Made by a program: the position numbers and the translations under genes. From the NCBI GenBank assembly GCA_016210495.1, contig JACQUC010000269.1, forward strand, positions 1 to 58,436: 58,436 nt of DNA. Reading direction: 5' to 3'. This DNA comes from Chloroflexota bacterium. GTDB taxonomy: Bacteria > Chloroflexota > FW602-bin22 > JACPRP01. The notes under the pieces are model-generated. The model was not told where the DNA came from, made no database searches, and saw nothing but the letters and a program-made list of their open reading frames with translations. Below are positions 18,301 through 26,912 of this stretch, piece by piece (the stretch's first letter is position 1; every line of letters begins with the position of its first letter).

Positions 18301-19633
18301 CTCGGTTCCGGCAAGAGGGGAGGCCACCTTCAATGCGACTGTTTCGGTGCCCCCCAATACCAGGCCGGGGGTATACGAGGGCGCCATCGAAGTGACCCAC
18401 GGCCCGCACAAGCAACTCGTACCGGTGGTCGTCCACGTGGCGGCTAACTCGCCAACCTTCAGCCTGGGCGCCACATCGCTGTCAGAGCCGACTGGCAACC
18501 AGCCATACGATAACGGCCACCTTCTCGGAGGCTTCGACTGGAGTTGGCGCTATGAGGCCGGCGATTGGAAGCTCTTCTACTTCGACGTGCAGAGCGGAAC
18601 GGCAGGTCCCGGTAAAGCGATGGTCGTCGACACGCAATGGGGCACGGCGCCCACAGACGTCGACACGTGGATTCTGGGTACGACCCCGGCCACGGCGCCA
18701 TATACTGACACGAGCTTCTTTGGCCCGCAGAGTCTTGAACTGGTCGGAGGGAGCAACGACGCCTACATCGACGCGGGCAGATTCCGCTTCGACACGGCTA
18801 CAGGCGGACCTCGCGAGGTTGTGGGCGCGCCAATCAGGGATGGCCTTGGCCTTCTGGCGTTGCACAATGTGCTCAACGCGGGCTCAGAGCTTGCGGAGCC
18901 CATCGTCGGCAAAGCCTACGAGGTGCGCACGACGCCTGGACAAGTCGAGCTGAACACCACCTCCAACACTGGCGGTCGGCGAATAACTTTCGTGTCGTCA
19001 GCCGATATTGGCGAGGGCATTGTTGTCAAGGCCTACGGCCTTTCCCAGCCCCTTCTGCGCAACGTCCTGTCGATCTCCCAGGACGACCCCGCCAACTACT
19101 GCACGGCCAGTTTCCAGACCTCCATCAACCTCGTCAACGCCGGCACGATGGTAATCAGTACCACCAGTTCTGTCAACGGCCTGGACATAGATCTGTATGT
19201 CTTGCGAGACGACGGAGACGGCGTGCTGGAATGCACCACAGCGGACCAACTGCTAGGCGCCTCCACGACGGCCTCTGCAGCGGAGCGCGTAGCAATGAGA
19301 TTGCCTGCCGACGGGCGGTACTGGATTCTGGTGCATGGATGGGGAGTGCCCGGCGGGACGGGAACCTTCGATCTGACCATGGACGTGAAACAGGGTACTG
19401 ACCTCGCTGTCGTGGGAGCACCCGCCGGCCCCGTCAGCGCGAATACGCCGCTCAGCTTCGACGTCAACTTCTCGCGAGCATTCACGACCGGCACTTGGAG
19501 CGGCGTCGTAATGGTAGGTCCAAGCACGGCACCCGGCGTTCTTGAGGTGCCCTACGTGGTCCAGTACACAACTGGCGCGGTCGGGACGTATCGGCTTAAC
19601 CTGCCCGTGGTTTCGAAAGAGAGCCAACGATAG
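15326..19633 (+). CDS. Large secreted subtilisin-like serine protease (S8)
   Basis: A 1435-residue extracellular protease. After a signal peptide (about 1-32) and a propeptide-like region, the S8 triad is complete: Asp237 in AVIDTGVDFAHPD, His476 in SHGTNVAGD and Ser693 in GGTSMATPVAAG, with the oxyanion Asn in VATGNGG near 600. Asp and His are 239 residues apart, far more than usual, so a domain of roughly 190 residues is inserted between them. Downstream are beta-sandwich-like segments, a Ca-binding-like stretch with DINGDG and DTNGNGLVDAGE, and a C-terminal PPC-like domain (DIDLYVLRDDGDG, YWILVHGWG). AAGGAG precedes the ATG at 15326. It converges on radA with only 10 bases between stops. 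Confidence 0.95.
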   Translation: MNIRWHSLAPVALAATLIFTLSSPLSPTAPASGSSSTDQSLLATGPVALPHPQPPTPAVKTASDAAVRKLSPELRGPASARSSQPLQVIVLMRADTPWQPYLKNSVPRKPVGEIQWVTGEIPGASLLKLAALDGVLSVTSVQTYRPMPAPGLEELRQSPVTTPQSLRDTARSGGKEALRSLLLEQKPGRLPRDGTPTEASASHDVLPDTVKARDIHGSSSAWAKGFTGSGVIAAVIDTGVDFAHPDLRGTQARVPSGPYAGWPFAYNTLSGLFYAFDPRISIGPDTFWDYATFTWYAHTLPVTGASCNGSTCTASLKIDFGVDAGWPWPSVVLPFTWRDTSKSHNYYYTVQPDFFLVVAGYYLGLGYAATAIAPPAVLLSDEHTPGAYDTVYVDVNFNQDFRDDKPMAKGDETAGADLYDAAGSRGTDGVWDISAGMLTWIADGINTPPGTSALYTGASIPAAGRLLSFVGDEQSHGTNVAGDIAAQGVITDPRGLGPVNGNFAGAGAVGGVGGPVLAGMAPDAKIAAFQNGFVLPFDAWWLAALGFDGIPNSGDEAQIISNSWGVSDAVEDGWEVLSRFAQYLNRYYAPNASFLVATGNGGPGYGTVTAPDGGTIIDVGASTSYGSLESFEPVLPSQFTWGDVQPWSNRGPGALGDIAPDIVAVGAWGTGANPLNIYLGNGQAAYDSFGGTSMATPVAAGNLALVYQAFKTSNGRWPTWEEARAIFFNGGRDLGYDVLAQGSGNVDANRATDIAAGTGYGYWVAPAQWTAGSYRGTEYPAFPSTVVAGGSTSKTFTVRNTYTSTFAVNVSEKVLGKAGEFSFTQSFGSSTPPPFTRPTWISDITPLIAAYDPDLVRAQVVLPYSVLDSNGNYLFDKNDRWRVLFYDWTDINGDGKLWNDTNGNGLVDAGEIQTGEYNRFTYGYPSGTYLEASVGRDSLSRKHSGVFLALQRRGSVSSDEQTAGPDAVSLQVRITLYRKTDWSWLTTSPSSLSVPARGEATFNATVSVPPNTRPGVYEGAIEVTHGPHKQLVPVVVHVAANSPTFSLGATSLSEPTGNQPYDNGHLLGGFDWSWRYEAGDWKLFYFDVQSGTAGPGKAMVVDTQWGTAPTDVDTWILGTTPATAPYTDTSFFGPQSLELVGGSNDAYIDAGRFRFDTATGGPREVVGAPIRDGLGLLALHNVLNAGSELAEPIVGKAYEVRTTPGQVELNTTSNTGGRRITFVSSADIGEGIVVKAYGLSQPLLRNVLSISQDDPANYCTASFQTSINLVNAGTMVISTTSSVNGLDIDLYVLRDDGDGVLECTTADQLLGASTTASAAERVAMRLPADGRYWILVHGWGVPGGTGTFDLTMDVKQGTDLAVVGAPAGPVSANTPLSFDVNFSRAFTTGTWSGVVMVGPSTAPGVLEVPYVVQYTTGAVGTYRLNLPVVSKESQR

Positions 19634-19643
19634 CGATCGCCTG

Positions 19644-21014
19644 CTACAAGACCAAGGCGTGTTCGAGAGCTTCCTGAACGGATGACACGCCGACGCTCTC
19701 GATGCCGATCGCTTTGGCCAGCCGGACGTCGTCGACAGACCTGGGTACGACACATCGCTTGAAACCCAGCTTGGCCGCTTCCGTGAGCCTTTTCTCTAGC
19801 TGGGTTATCCGTCTGAGCTCTCCGGAGAGGCCAATTTCACCGATGGCCGCCAGATCGGGGGCGACCTGAACGTCTTTGAAGCTTGAGGCGATGGCGAGCG
19901 CCACCCCAAGGTCGACGGCCGGCTCGGTGATCTTGATGCCGCCGACGATGTTCACGTAGATGTCCTGATTGCCGAGAGACAGGCCAATGCGCTTGGTAAG
20001 CACGGCGGCGAGCATCAAGAGCCTGCTGTAGTCAATGCCGTTGGCCACACGGCGAGGGAGGCCGAAGGCGGTGGTGGTGCTCAGCGCTTGAACCTCCACT
20101 AGCAGAGGGCGCGTACCTTCGACCGTAACCACCACCGTCGAGCCAGGGCTGGCCGCAAAGCGCTCGGACAGGAAGACCTGCGACGGATTCGTTACTTCGA
20201 CCAGGCCCTCGGCGCTCATCTCGAAGACGCCAATCTCATTGGTGGACCCGAACCGGTTCTTGACGCCCCTGAGCAGGCGATAGGTGTGGAACCGCTCTCC
20301 TTCCAGATAGAGCACGGCATCGACGATGTGCTCCAGCACGCGCGGCCCGGCTATGGCGCCCTCCTTGGTTACATGTCCCACCAAAAAGATGGGAATGTGC
20401 GATGATTTGGCCAGGCGCATCAACGCCATTGTACACTCGCGAAGCTGTCCAACGCTGCCCGCGGCGGAACTGAGTTCGTCGAGGTAGACAGTCTGGATGG
20501 AGTCGATGACAGCCAGAGCAGGATTGAGCCTCTCGATGCGCTGGATTATGCTGCCCAGGTTCGTCTCTGGGAGGACAAGTAGCCGGTCGGAAAGCGTGCC
20601 CAGCCGATCGGCCCTCATTCTAATCTGTTGAGCCGATTCCTCGCCGGAGCAGTAGAGGACGGGGCCACACTGCTCGGCCAGTAGCCCTGATACCTGCAAC
20701 AGAAGAGTGGACTTGCCGATGCCGGGATCGCCGCCGATCAGCACCAGGGAGCCGGGGACAATCCCGCCGCCCAGAACCCTGCTCAGCTCCTCGATCGGCA
20801 CTCGAATGCGCTCAAAATGATTGGCGGACAGGATCGAGATTGGCTCGGGCTCGGCTCCAGTGCTGGAGAGCGGGCTGGAAGAGCGAGCCGACGGTTCCAC
20901 CGTCTCGACCAGGCTATTCCACGCATTACAGGCCGGACACCTGCCCAGCCATTTCGGGCTATCGGCACCGCACTGTTGGCAGACGTACAGCGTTTTGGCA
21001 CGGCTTTTCGCCAT
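19644..21014 (-). CDS. radA: DNA repair protein RadA/Sms
   Basis: A 456-residue RadA, a RecA-like branch-migration ATPase that promotes recombination intermediates. All diagnostic parts are present: the C4 zinc motif CQQCGADSPKWLGRCPAC at the N-terminus, Walker A GGDPGIGKST near residue 94, the RadA motif KNRFGSTNEIGVFEM near 252 and a C-terminal Lon-protease-like domain (ITEPAVDLGVALAIASSF, GEIGLSGELR). Length is typical. It lies 191 bases downstream of clpC on the same strand, a linkage also common in Firmicutes, with a CCCTCTCCC repeat between them. Confidence 0.98.
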   Translation of the reverse strand: MAKSRAKTLYVCQQCGADSPKWLGRCPACNAWNSLVETVEPSARSSSPLSSTGAEPEPISILSANHFERIRVPIEELSRVLGGGIVPGSLVLIGGDPGIGKSTLLLQVSGLLAEQCGPVLYCSGEESAQQIRMRADRLGTLSDRLLVLPETNLGSIIQRIERLNPALAVIDSIQTVYLDELSSAAGSVGQLRECTMALMRLAKSSHIPIFLVGHVTKEGAIAGPRVLEHIVDAVLYLEGERFHTYRLLRGVKNRFGSTNEIGVFEMSAEGLVEVTNPSQVFLSERFAASPGSTVVVTVEGTRPLLVEVQALSTTTAFGLPRRVANGIDYSRLLMLAAVLTKRIGLSLGNQDIYVNIVGGIKITEPAVDLGVALAIASSFKDVQVAPDLAAIGEIGLSGELRRITQLEKRLTEAAKLGFKRCVVPRSVDDVRLAKAIGIESVGVSSVQEALEHALVL

Positions 21015-21124
21015 TGGTGACCTCGACCATTCTAGGCAGAGCCTGGTGGCTCGCGGAGGTATTGTACAGCAAATACACCAGCGGGGGCAAAGCGACAGCC
21101 CTTTCGTAGGGCGAACGTCCTGTC

Positions 21125-21145
21125 CCCTCTCCCTTTGGGAGAGGG
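21125..21145. repeat. CCCTCTCCC palindromic intergenic repeat, copy 1
   Basis: CCCTCTCCC-TTT-GGGAGAGGG, followed by TTAGGGTGAGGG. This is a widespread type of bacterial intergenic palindrome. It sits between clpC and radA; a related copy lies between dnaN and recF at 28246. Confidence 0.7.
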
Positions 21146-21205
21146 TTAGGGTGAGGGTCAGACCTTAGACAGCTACAAGCAAGCTCCTACAACAGCGACA
21201 GCGCC

Positions 21206-23683
21206 TTAGTTGGAACTACCTGCGGCTCCCACTTCGACAAGTTCCTGGCTCGTCATCTTGAGCTCGCCATCCTCGACGTCGACGATTACCGTCGAGCCAG
21301 GTGGGAAGCGCCCTTCAAGAAGGGCCTCTGCGAGGGAATCTTCGATAAGGCTCTGAATGGTACGGCGCAGCGGGCGCGCACCAAAAGTCTGGTCGTAACC
21401 CTTGCCGACCAAGAAATTCTTCGCTTCATCGGTCATCTCAAGCTTGATCTGCTGCTCGGTGAGTTGCGAGCGAACCCGCCGGAGCATCAGGTCCACGATT
21501 TCACGAATCTCGGCCATCGTGAGGGCGCGGAACACGACCGTGGCGTCGATCCTGTTGAGGAATTCTGGCCGGAACGTGTTCTTCATCTCGTTCAGGACCT
21601 TTTCCTTCATCTTCTCGTAGGCCGCTTGAGCCGTCTTTATCTCGTCCTGCCGGACGGAAAAGCCAAGGCTCGTATCTCGCTTGAGCAGCTCAGCACCTAC
21701 ATTCGAGGTCATAATTATGATGGTGTTGCGGAAATCGACGCGCCGTCCCTTTGCGTCGGTCAGTTGCCCGTCCTCCATTATCTGAAGGAGCATGTTGAAG
21801 ACCTCGGGATGGGCTTTCTCGATCTCGTCCAGCAGGATCACCGAGTAGGACTTGCGGCGCACGGACTCGGTCAGTTGCCCGCCTTCCTCGTAGCCTATGT
21901 ATCCTGGGGGCGCGCCGACGAGACGCGCGACGGAGTGCCTCTCCATAAACTCGGACATGTCGATCTTAATCATCGAGTCCTCGCTGCCGAACATAAACTC
22001 GGCCAGCGCCTTCACCAGCTCCGTCTTGCCCACACCCGTCGGCCCCAGGAAAATGAACGATCCAATCGGCCGCCGCGGATCCTTGAGCCCCGCGCGCGCG
22101 CGACGTACCGCTCTTGAAATCGTTTTGATAGCCTCGTCCTGGCCCACAATCCGCTTGTGTAGAGCACCTTCCATCTGCAAGAGCTTGACCGATTCGTCCC
22201 GCGCGATCCTCATCACCGGGATGCCTGTCCACATAGAAGTCACCTCGGCGATGTGCTCCTCGGTCACCACGGGCTTCTCTGCCGCCTGTACGTCGTGCCA
22301 GCCGGCCTCGAGGTTTTCGATCTTCTCACGCAGCTTTACTTCGCGATCTCGCAGCTCGGCCGCCAGCTCATACTGCTGCGCGGCGATAGCGGCCTCTTTC
22401 TCGCGCTGAACGGCTTCAAGACCACGCATGGCCTCCTTGAGCGTCGGCGGTGCGGCGGACTTCTGCAGTCTGACGCGCGAGGCTGCCTCATCGACCAGGT
22501 CGATGGCCTTATCAGGTAGGAATCGATCGGTAATGTACCTGGCAGCAAGCTCGGCCGCCGCTTTGAGCGCCTCATCGGAGATCTCGAGGCGGTGATGCGA
22601 CTCGTATCTCTCCTTGACGCCGCGAAGAATCTCGATGGTCTCCTCGACACTGGGCTCTTTGACCACCACAGGCTGGAACCGCCGCTCCAGAGCGGCATCG
22701 CGCTCGATGTATTTGCGGTACTCGTCGAGCGTCGTGGCGCCGATACACTGTAGCTCGCCGCGAGCAAGCGATGGCTTGAGGATGTTGGCAGCGTCTACCG
22801 CACCTTCTGCAGCACCCGCGCCGACGAGCGTATGAAGCTCGTCGATGAACATTATACAGTTGGCCGCGCCACGGATCTCCTCGATTATCTTCTTAAGGCG
22901 TTCCTCGAATTCGCCCCGGTACTTCGTGCCGGCCACTAGGGAGCCGATATCCAGCGTTAGCAATCGCTTGCCCAGGAGCGTCTCGGGCACGTCGCCGGCC
23001 ACAATCTTCTGCGCCAGGCCCTCGACAATGGCGGTCTTGCCGACGCCCGGCTCGCCGATGAGCGCCGGATTGTTCTTTGTGCGACGCGACAGTATCTGGA
23101 TTACGCGCTCGATCTCCTTTTGCCGGCCGATGACGGGATCCAGCTTGCTTGCCCGGGCCGCGGCGGTGAGGTCCATGCCCATTTGATCGATGGTCGGCGT
23201 GCGGGTCGTTTGCCTTGCCTCCCGCTCCGAATAAGTGGAGCTTTGGCTAAGGACGTGAATTACCTGCGCTCGCACCTTGTCCAGGCTCACACCCAGGCTT
23301 TCCAACACGCCGGCGGCAATGCCCTCGCCTTCGCGAACCAGGCCCAAGAGGAGGTGCTCCGTGCCGATGTAGTGGTGGTTGAGGCGCCGAGCCTCGTCGA
23401 CAGCCAGCTCGATGACCTTCTTGGCACGCGGAGTCAAGCCAATCTCACCCATCACCACGCGGTCGCCGCGGCCGATGATAAATTCGACAGCCGACCTGAC
23501 CTTGTTGAGCTCGACCCCCATATTGGCCAGCACCTTAGCCGCAACGCCCTCGCCTTCGCGGACAAGCCCCAGCAGCAGGTGCTCGGTTCCTATGTAGTTA
23601 TGGTTGAAGCGTTGGGCCTCTTCCTGGGCCAGGGTCAGAACTTTGCGTGCTCTTTCGGTGAACTTGTCGAATCTGTCTGGCAA
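21206..23683 (-). CDS. clpC: ATP-dependent Clp protease ATPase subunit ClpC
   Basis: An 825-residue class I Hsp100 unfoldase that feeds substrates to ClpP. Two Clp_N repeats open the protein ([21 protein letters not shown] and a near copy from about residue 102). The first AAA+ domain has GEPGVGKT (210-217), a UVR/coiled-coil region lies at about 425-460 ([19 protein letters not shown]), the second AAA+ domain has [20 protein letters not shown], and the C-terminus carries the ClpP-docking context typical of ClpC. The start is a TTG, supported by AGGGGG about eight bases upstream and by the canonical N-terminal sequence. No ctsR, mcsA or mcsB lies upstream, unlike in Bacillus, and I see no complete CIRCE element. 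Confidence 0.97.
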   Translation of the reverse strand: MPDRFDKFTERARKVLTLAQEEAQRFNHNYIGTEHLLLGLVREGEGVAAKVLANMGVELNKVRSAVEFIIGRGDRVVMGEIGLTPRAKKVIELAVDEARRLNHHYIGTEHLLLGLVREGEGIAAGVLESLGVSLDKVRAQVIHVLSQSSTYSEREARQTTRTPTIDQMGMDLTAAARASKLDPVIGRQKEIERVIQILSRRTKNNPALIGEPGVGKTAIVEGLAQKIVAGDVPETLLGKRLLTLDIGSLVAGTKYRGEFEERLKKIIEEIRGAANCIMFIDELHTLVGAGAAEGAVDAANILKPSLARGELQCIGATTLDEYRKYIERDAALERRFQPVVVKEPSVEETIEILRGVKERYESHHRLEISDEALKAAAELAARYITDRFLPDKAIDLVDEAASRVRLQKSAAPPTLKEAMRGLEAVQREKEAAIAAQQYELAAELRDREVKLREKIENLEAGWHDVQAAEKPVVTEEHIAEVTSMWTGIPVMRIARDESVKLLQMEGALHKRIVGQDEAIKTISRAVRRARAGLKDPRRPIGSFIFLGPTGVGKTELVKALAEFMFGSEDSMIKIDMSEFMERHSVARLVGAPPGYIGYEEGGQLTESVRRKSYSVILLDEIEKAHPEVFNMLLQIMEDGQLTDAKGRRVDFRNTIIIMTSNVGAELLKRDTSLGFSVRQDEIKTAQAAYEKMKEKVLNEMKNTFRPEFLNRIDATVVFRALTMAEIREIVDLMLRRVRSQLTEQQIKLEMTDEAKNFLVGKGYDQTFGARPLRRTIQSLIEDSLAEALLEGRFPPGSTVIVDVEDGELKMTSQELVEVGAAGSSN

Positions 23684-23889
23684 CTGAAACCCCCTCTAGG
23701 TCGCACACCCGCTTCCCACTGTTCCTTCTTGCACAAAGTGTACCACTAAAAGCAAGGGCTTGGGAACTACCCGTTTTGACAGTCTTTTTCTAATCCTATG
23801 GTCTACGACCGAGATCATCCTGCCTATGGCCGGTAGTATGCCCCACCGCTGCCTGACCGTATCGTGGAGCCTCGCAACCCGGCAAAAAA

Positions 23890-25347
23890 CTAATAGCCGT
23901 CGCTCATAGCACCCGCGCCAGCGCCTCTGGGAGAAGATTCCTCGGCAGCGCCGACGTCCCCAGCATCCTCAGGCGAGACCACGTCTGTCTCGTGATATTG
24001 AGCCTGTTTGAGGCTGAGTCCCAAACGGCGCTTACTGGGATCGATGCGAATAACACGAAGCGTCAGGTTGTCCCCTTCCTTAACCACATTGCGAGGGTGC
24101 GGGACACGACCCTCGGCGAGCTCGCTCACGTGGATAAGACCCTCGACGCCGTCTTCTATTCTAGCAAAGGCGCCAAAGCTAGCCAGCTTGGTGACCGTAC
24201 CGGTAACCAGGTCGCCCACTTTGTATTTCTCGGCAATCCTGGTCCAAGGCCCAGGTTGACTACGGCGCAGGCTCAGCGCAATCTTCTTCTTTTCGCGGTC
24301 GACGCCCAGCACGAAAACGTCGACTTCGCCGCCCACTTGCACGACCTCGCTAGGATGAGAGACCTGACTCCAGGACAGCTCGGACAAATGGACAAGACCA
24401 TCCGCGCCTCCCAGGTCGACGAAGGCGCCGAAGTCGCAGATGCTCGTAACCCTACCGTGGCGAATCTCGCCTTCCTGCAACTCGGTCAGCAACTGGTCCT
24501 TGCGCTGAGCGCGCATTGCCTGCACAGCGCCACGCTCTGAAAGAATCAACCTGTTGCGGCTGCGATTGACCTCGATGACCTTCAGATGAAGCCGACGTCC
24601 CACCATCGCGGCCATTTTCTGCTCGATCTCGCCCTCGCCTGCGCCATCGCGGCGTAATCCGACGACCTGCGAGACAGGAACGAAGCCCCTGATGCCGTCG
24701 ATATTGACGATGAGCCCGCCGCGATTGAAGTCTATCACCTCCGCCTGGACGCTCTCACCGTCGTCGAACTGCTTCTGAACGATTCGCCATCCCTTCTCCG
24801 CGCGGGCGCGCGTCAGCGACAGGACGACGTGGCCATTCTGGTTCTCGGGTTGCACTACGTACACGAGCAACTCGTCGCCCACCTTGATCTCTTCGAGGGC
24901 TTCAGGGCCGAGGTTCTGTACCTCGTTCCCAGCGATAATACCCTCGGACTTGGTGCCTATGTCGACCAAGATGCCATCCTTGTCGATGCGCACAACAACG
25001 CCTTCGAGAACATCGCCCCGCTGAGGGTTGCGGTACACGCGATCGAAATCCTGCATGAGGTTTTGCATGACGGTTTGGCTCTGGCCAGATTCGGGCAAGG
25101 CAGCATTTGCCTCACCCGATTCGGTCGCTTCTCTGACCCCGCCAGCATCGTCCCCTATCACCTTGACCGCGGGAGCAGTATCCTGCACCGGTCCTTCCTG
25201 AACAGCTTGGCTATCTGCAGCCAAAACGACCGACATCTCCGTCCGAGGGTCCCCGTCGGAGCTAGGAACGCCCGAGAAACTTTCGGGGCTTTCCTCAGAT
25301 CTGTCCAGTTGTCGAACGCTTTGCCCGTCCACGATACTCTCGTCCAC
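23890..25347 (-). CDS. rpsA: 30S ribosomal protein S1-like, four S1 domains
   Basis: A 485-residue RNA-binding protein with an acidic, Glu/Val-rich N-terminal tail of about 115 residues followed by four S1 motifs, beginning near [61 protein letters not shown] and [20 protein letters not shown]. Four domains are usual for S1 in Gram-positive and Chloroflexota-type bacteria (E. coli has six). The GTG at 25347 is preferred to the TTG at 25362 because AGGAAGG lies five bases before it. It has its own promoter and precedes clpC by about 200 bases. Confidence 0.93.
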   Translation of the reverse strand: MDESIVDGQSVRQLDRSEESPESFSGVPSSDGDPRTEMSVVLAADSQAVQEGPVQDTAPAVKVIGDDAGGVREATESGEANAALPESGQSQTVMQNLMQDFDRVYRNPQRGDVLEGVVVRIDKDGILVDIGTKSEGIIAGNEVQNLGPEALEEIKVGDELLVYVVQPENQNGHVVLSLTRARAEKGWRIVQKQFDDGESVQAEVIDFNRGGLIVNIDGIRGFVPVSQVVGLRRDGAGEGEIEQKMAAMVGRRLHLKVIEVNRSRNRLILSERGAVQAMRAQRKDQLLTELQEGEIRHGRVTSICDFGAFVDLGGADGLVHLSELSWSQVSHPSEVVQVGGEVDVFVLGVDREKKKIALSLRRSQPGPWTRIAEKYKVGDLVTGTVTKLASFGAFARIEDGVEGLIHVSELAEGRVPHPRNVVKEGDNLTLRVIRIDPSKRRLGLSLKQAQYHETDVVSPEDAGDVGAAEESSPRGAGAGAMSDGY

Positions 25348-25379
25348 ACGTACCTTCCTCAAGGCGACAGCTTCAGCTT

Positions 25380-25408
25380 ATTATAAACCATTCCATGTGA
25401 AAAAGCAA
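25380..25408 (-). promoter_or_regulatory. rpsA promoter
   Basis: On the minus strand TTGCTT (25408-25403), a 17-base spacer and a consensus TATAAT (25385-25380) lie about 35 bases before the rpsA start. The -35 box overlaps the T-tract of the upstream terminator, so termination and rpsA initiation share DNA. Confidence 0.7.
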
Positions 25409-25434
25409 AAGAGGGCCTTTCTTGCAAGCCCTCT
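25400..25434 (-). terminator. Intrinsic terminator upstream of rpsA
   Basis: On the minus strand AGAGGGC (25434-25428) pairs with GCCCTCT (25416-25410) around an 11-base loop and is followed by TTTGCTTTTT. It cannot end rpsA, which lies downstream; it must end a separate transcript coming from the right. Confidence 0.75.
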
Positions 25435-25725
25435 GACAACGGCCTATCAGTGTCAGCGCATCCAGAGCAGCACTGGCAGTATCCTCGGTCAATTGGTTCG
25501 CCCGTCGCGGCTTGCGCCTCTAACATATGTAGTGCGTCGCTCCTCAACCGAGTCGCGCCCCAAAAGCGACTCACGATACCTGCGCCCGCCACCGCCACAG
25601 GAACCGTCCCTCTGCCGCGTGCAGGCCACTGACCTGGCCACGGCACTCAAGGAGCAAAACATTTTGCCAGCGGTTGAAACAACCGCACGATCGATGACGC
25701 GTCGCAAGCATGGCTGTCTAGCACG
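25435..25725 (-). ncRNA. Candidate structured non-coding RNA of about 300 nt, unassigned
   Basis: The segment lies between a good minus-strand promoter (25761-25732) and an intrinsic terminator (25434-25400), with no ORF that has a ribosome-binding site or a recognisable product. It is rich in local stems: GCGGTTG/CAACCGC (25686-25670), GCAAAA/TTTTGC (25667-25654), GTGC-GGCCA/TGGCC-GCAC, GAGTCGC/GCGACTC and a GGC-GCAA-GCC tetraloop hairpin. I compared it with remembered hallmarks of tmRNA, RNase P RNA, SRP RNA and common riboswitches and found no match; 6S RNA is not excluded but its long central bubble is not obvious. The function is unknown; an rpsA-linked regulatory RNA is one possibility. 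Confidence 0.5.
25654..25686. repeat. Two adjacent perfect inverted repeats
   Basis: GCAAAACATTTTGC (25654-25667) is followed two bases later by GCGGTTG-AAA-CAACCGC (25670-25686). They lie about 40-70 bases downstream of the presumed RNA start on the minus strand, so they could be 5' stem-loops of that RNA or a DNA operator shared with the divergent URO-D gene. Confidence 0.6.
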
Positions 25726-25731
25726 AATACT

Positions 25732-25761
25732 ATTATAGCAGAGAGAAAGTGGATTAGGCAA
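25732..25761 (-). promoter_or_regulatory. Promoter of the candidate RNA
   Basis: On the minus strand TTGCCT (25761-25756), an 18-base spacer and TATAAT (25737-25732). No coding start follows before the terminator at 25434. Confidence 0.65.
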
Positions 25762-25784
25762 GTGGGCAAACAGCCCAAAAGGGA

Positions 25785-25813
25785 TTGATTTATGGGCGCA
25801 CTGAGTATATTAT
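25785..25813 (+). promoter_or_regulatory. Promoter of the URO-D family gene
   Basis: TTGATT (25785-25790), 17-base spacer, TATTAT (25808-25813). Transcription would start near 25820, which rules out the longer reading frame beginning at 25785 and supports the ATG at 25854. Confidence 0.5.
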
Positions 25814-25853
25814 TGAAATGCACCACCGCTATTTTGATTGGGGGATTGTCGTG

Positions 25854-26912
25854 ATGCAAGAAGGTTACACGCCTCTACAACGCGTGCTGACGACGCTAGG
25901 ACATGCCGAGCCGGATCGTGTTCCGTTCTTCTTGCTGGTCACAATGCACGGAGCAAAAGAGCTGGGATTGTCGATCGAGGACTATTTCTCGAGGCCGGAA
26001 ACCGTGGTCGAGGGACAGCTTCGTATGCGCGCAAAGTATGGACACGATTGCCTATACGCCCTCTTCTATGCCTCTATCGAGGTGGAGGCGTGGGGCGGGG
26101 AGACTATTTTTCGCGACGATGGTCCACCCAACGCGGGCGCTCCCATTATCCGAAAGCTTGAAGACATCGCCAGCCTGGAGCCACCGAACGCAAAGGAATC
26201 CTTCTGCCTGGCGAAAGTCTTGAACGCCATTCAGATGCTGAAGGAGCGGGCCGGCAACGACGTGCCGATTATCGGCGTGGTAATGTCGCCCTTTTCTGTG
26301 CCGGTAATGCAGATTGGTTTCGAGGGTTACATCGAGCTGATGTATGAGCGCCCGGACCTGTTCCAGCACCTGATGAAGGTGAACGAGGAGTTCTGTGTGC
26401 AGTGGGCAAATGCCCAGTTGGATGCGGGCGCCACGGCGATCGGCTACTTTGATCCAGTGTCCTCTCCGAGCATCGTGCCAAGACCTGTGTACCTGCAAAC
26501 CGGATTCCAGATCGCATGTCGGGCTATTGCCAGGATCAAGGGCCCAATCGCGGTGCACTTCGGCTCGGCGCAGAACTTGGCTCTGGTGGAGGATCTCGTC
26601 AAAACGGGCGTCGGCATTACCAGCACCTGCGTCCTGGATGATTTGGCGCAGATGAAGGCAGCGTGCAAGGGAAAGATCGCCGTCTTGGGCAACCTCAACG
26701 GGATCGAAATGCGCCGTTGGAGCCCGGCGCAGGCGGAAGCCGCCGTGAAAAACGCTATCGCCAAAGGTGGTCCCGGCGGTGGGTTCATCCTCTCCGACGG
26801 CCACGGCGAGATCCCCTGGCAGGTGCCAGATGAGGTGCTGCTGGCCATGTCACAGGCCGTCCGGAGATGGGGGACGTACCCGCTGAGTTGGGCTCGGGAT
26901 TATCTCGATTAA
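25854..26912 (+). CDS. Uroporphyrinogen decarboxylase (URO-D) superfamily protein, MtaA/CmuA-like
   Basis: A 352-residue TIM-barrel protein of the URO-D superfamily. The start (RVLTTLGHAEPDRVPFF) and end (GGPGGGFILSDGHGEIPW) match the methyltransferase-like MtaA/CmuA/HemE-related branch rather than true HemE, whose N-terminal WxMRQAGRY motif is missing. In MtaA/CmuA a zinc site is built from an HxC motif and a later Cys in the GCxIP loop; here these read VHFG and GHGEIP, so both cysteines are replaced. The enzyme therefore may bind metal differently or use another cofactor. The ATG has GGGGGA eight bases upstream. Its stop overlaps the recF stop by four bases (shared TTAA). The actual substrate is unknown. 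Confidence 0.85.
   Translation: MQEGYTPLQRVLTTLGHAEPDRVPFFLLVTMHGAKELGLSIEDYFSRPETVVEGQLRMRAKYGHDCLYALFYASIEVEAWGGETIFRDDGPPNAGAPIIRKLEDIASLEPPNAKESFCLAKVLNAIQMLKERAGNDVPIIGVVMSPFSVPVMQIGFEGYIELMYERPDLFQHLMKVNEEFCVQWANAQLDAGATAIGYFDPVSSPSIVPRPVYLQTGFQIACRAIARIKGPIAVHFGSAQNLALVEDLVKTGVGITSTCVLDDLAQMKAACKGKIAVLGNLNGIEMRRWSPAQAEAAVKNAIAKGGPGGGFILSDGHGEIPWQVPDEVLLAMSQAVRRWGTYPLSWARDYLD

Noticed and set aside
23684..23889. CtsR or CIRCE operator upstream of clpC
   Set aside because: Only a single weak GTCAAA-like half-site was found; no tandem heptamers and no TTAGCACTC inverted repeat.
25435..25725. Candidate RNA as tmRNA, RNase P RNA or SRP RNA
   Set aside because: No tRNA-like ends or tag frame, no GAGGAAAGTCC/ACAGAA elements and no GGAAG-AGC helix-8 motif could be found.
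25489..25761. Minus-strand frame of about 90 codons across the candidate RNA
   Set aside because: It starts within or upstream of the promoter, has no ribosome-binding site and shows no protein-like hydrophobic or family pattern.
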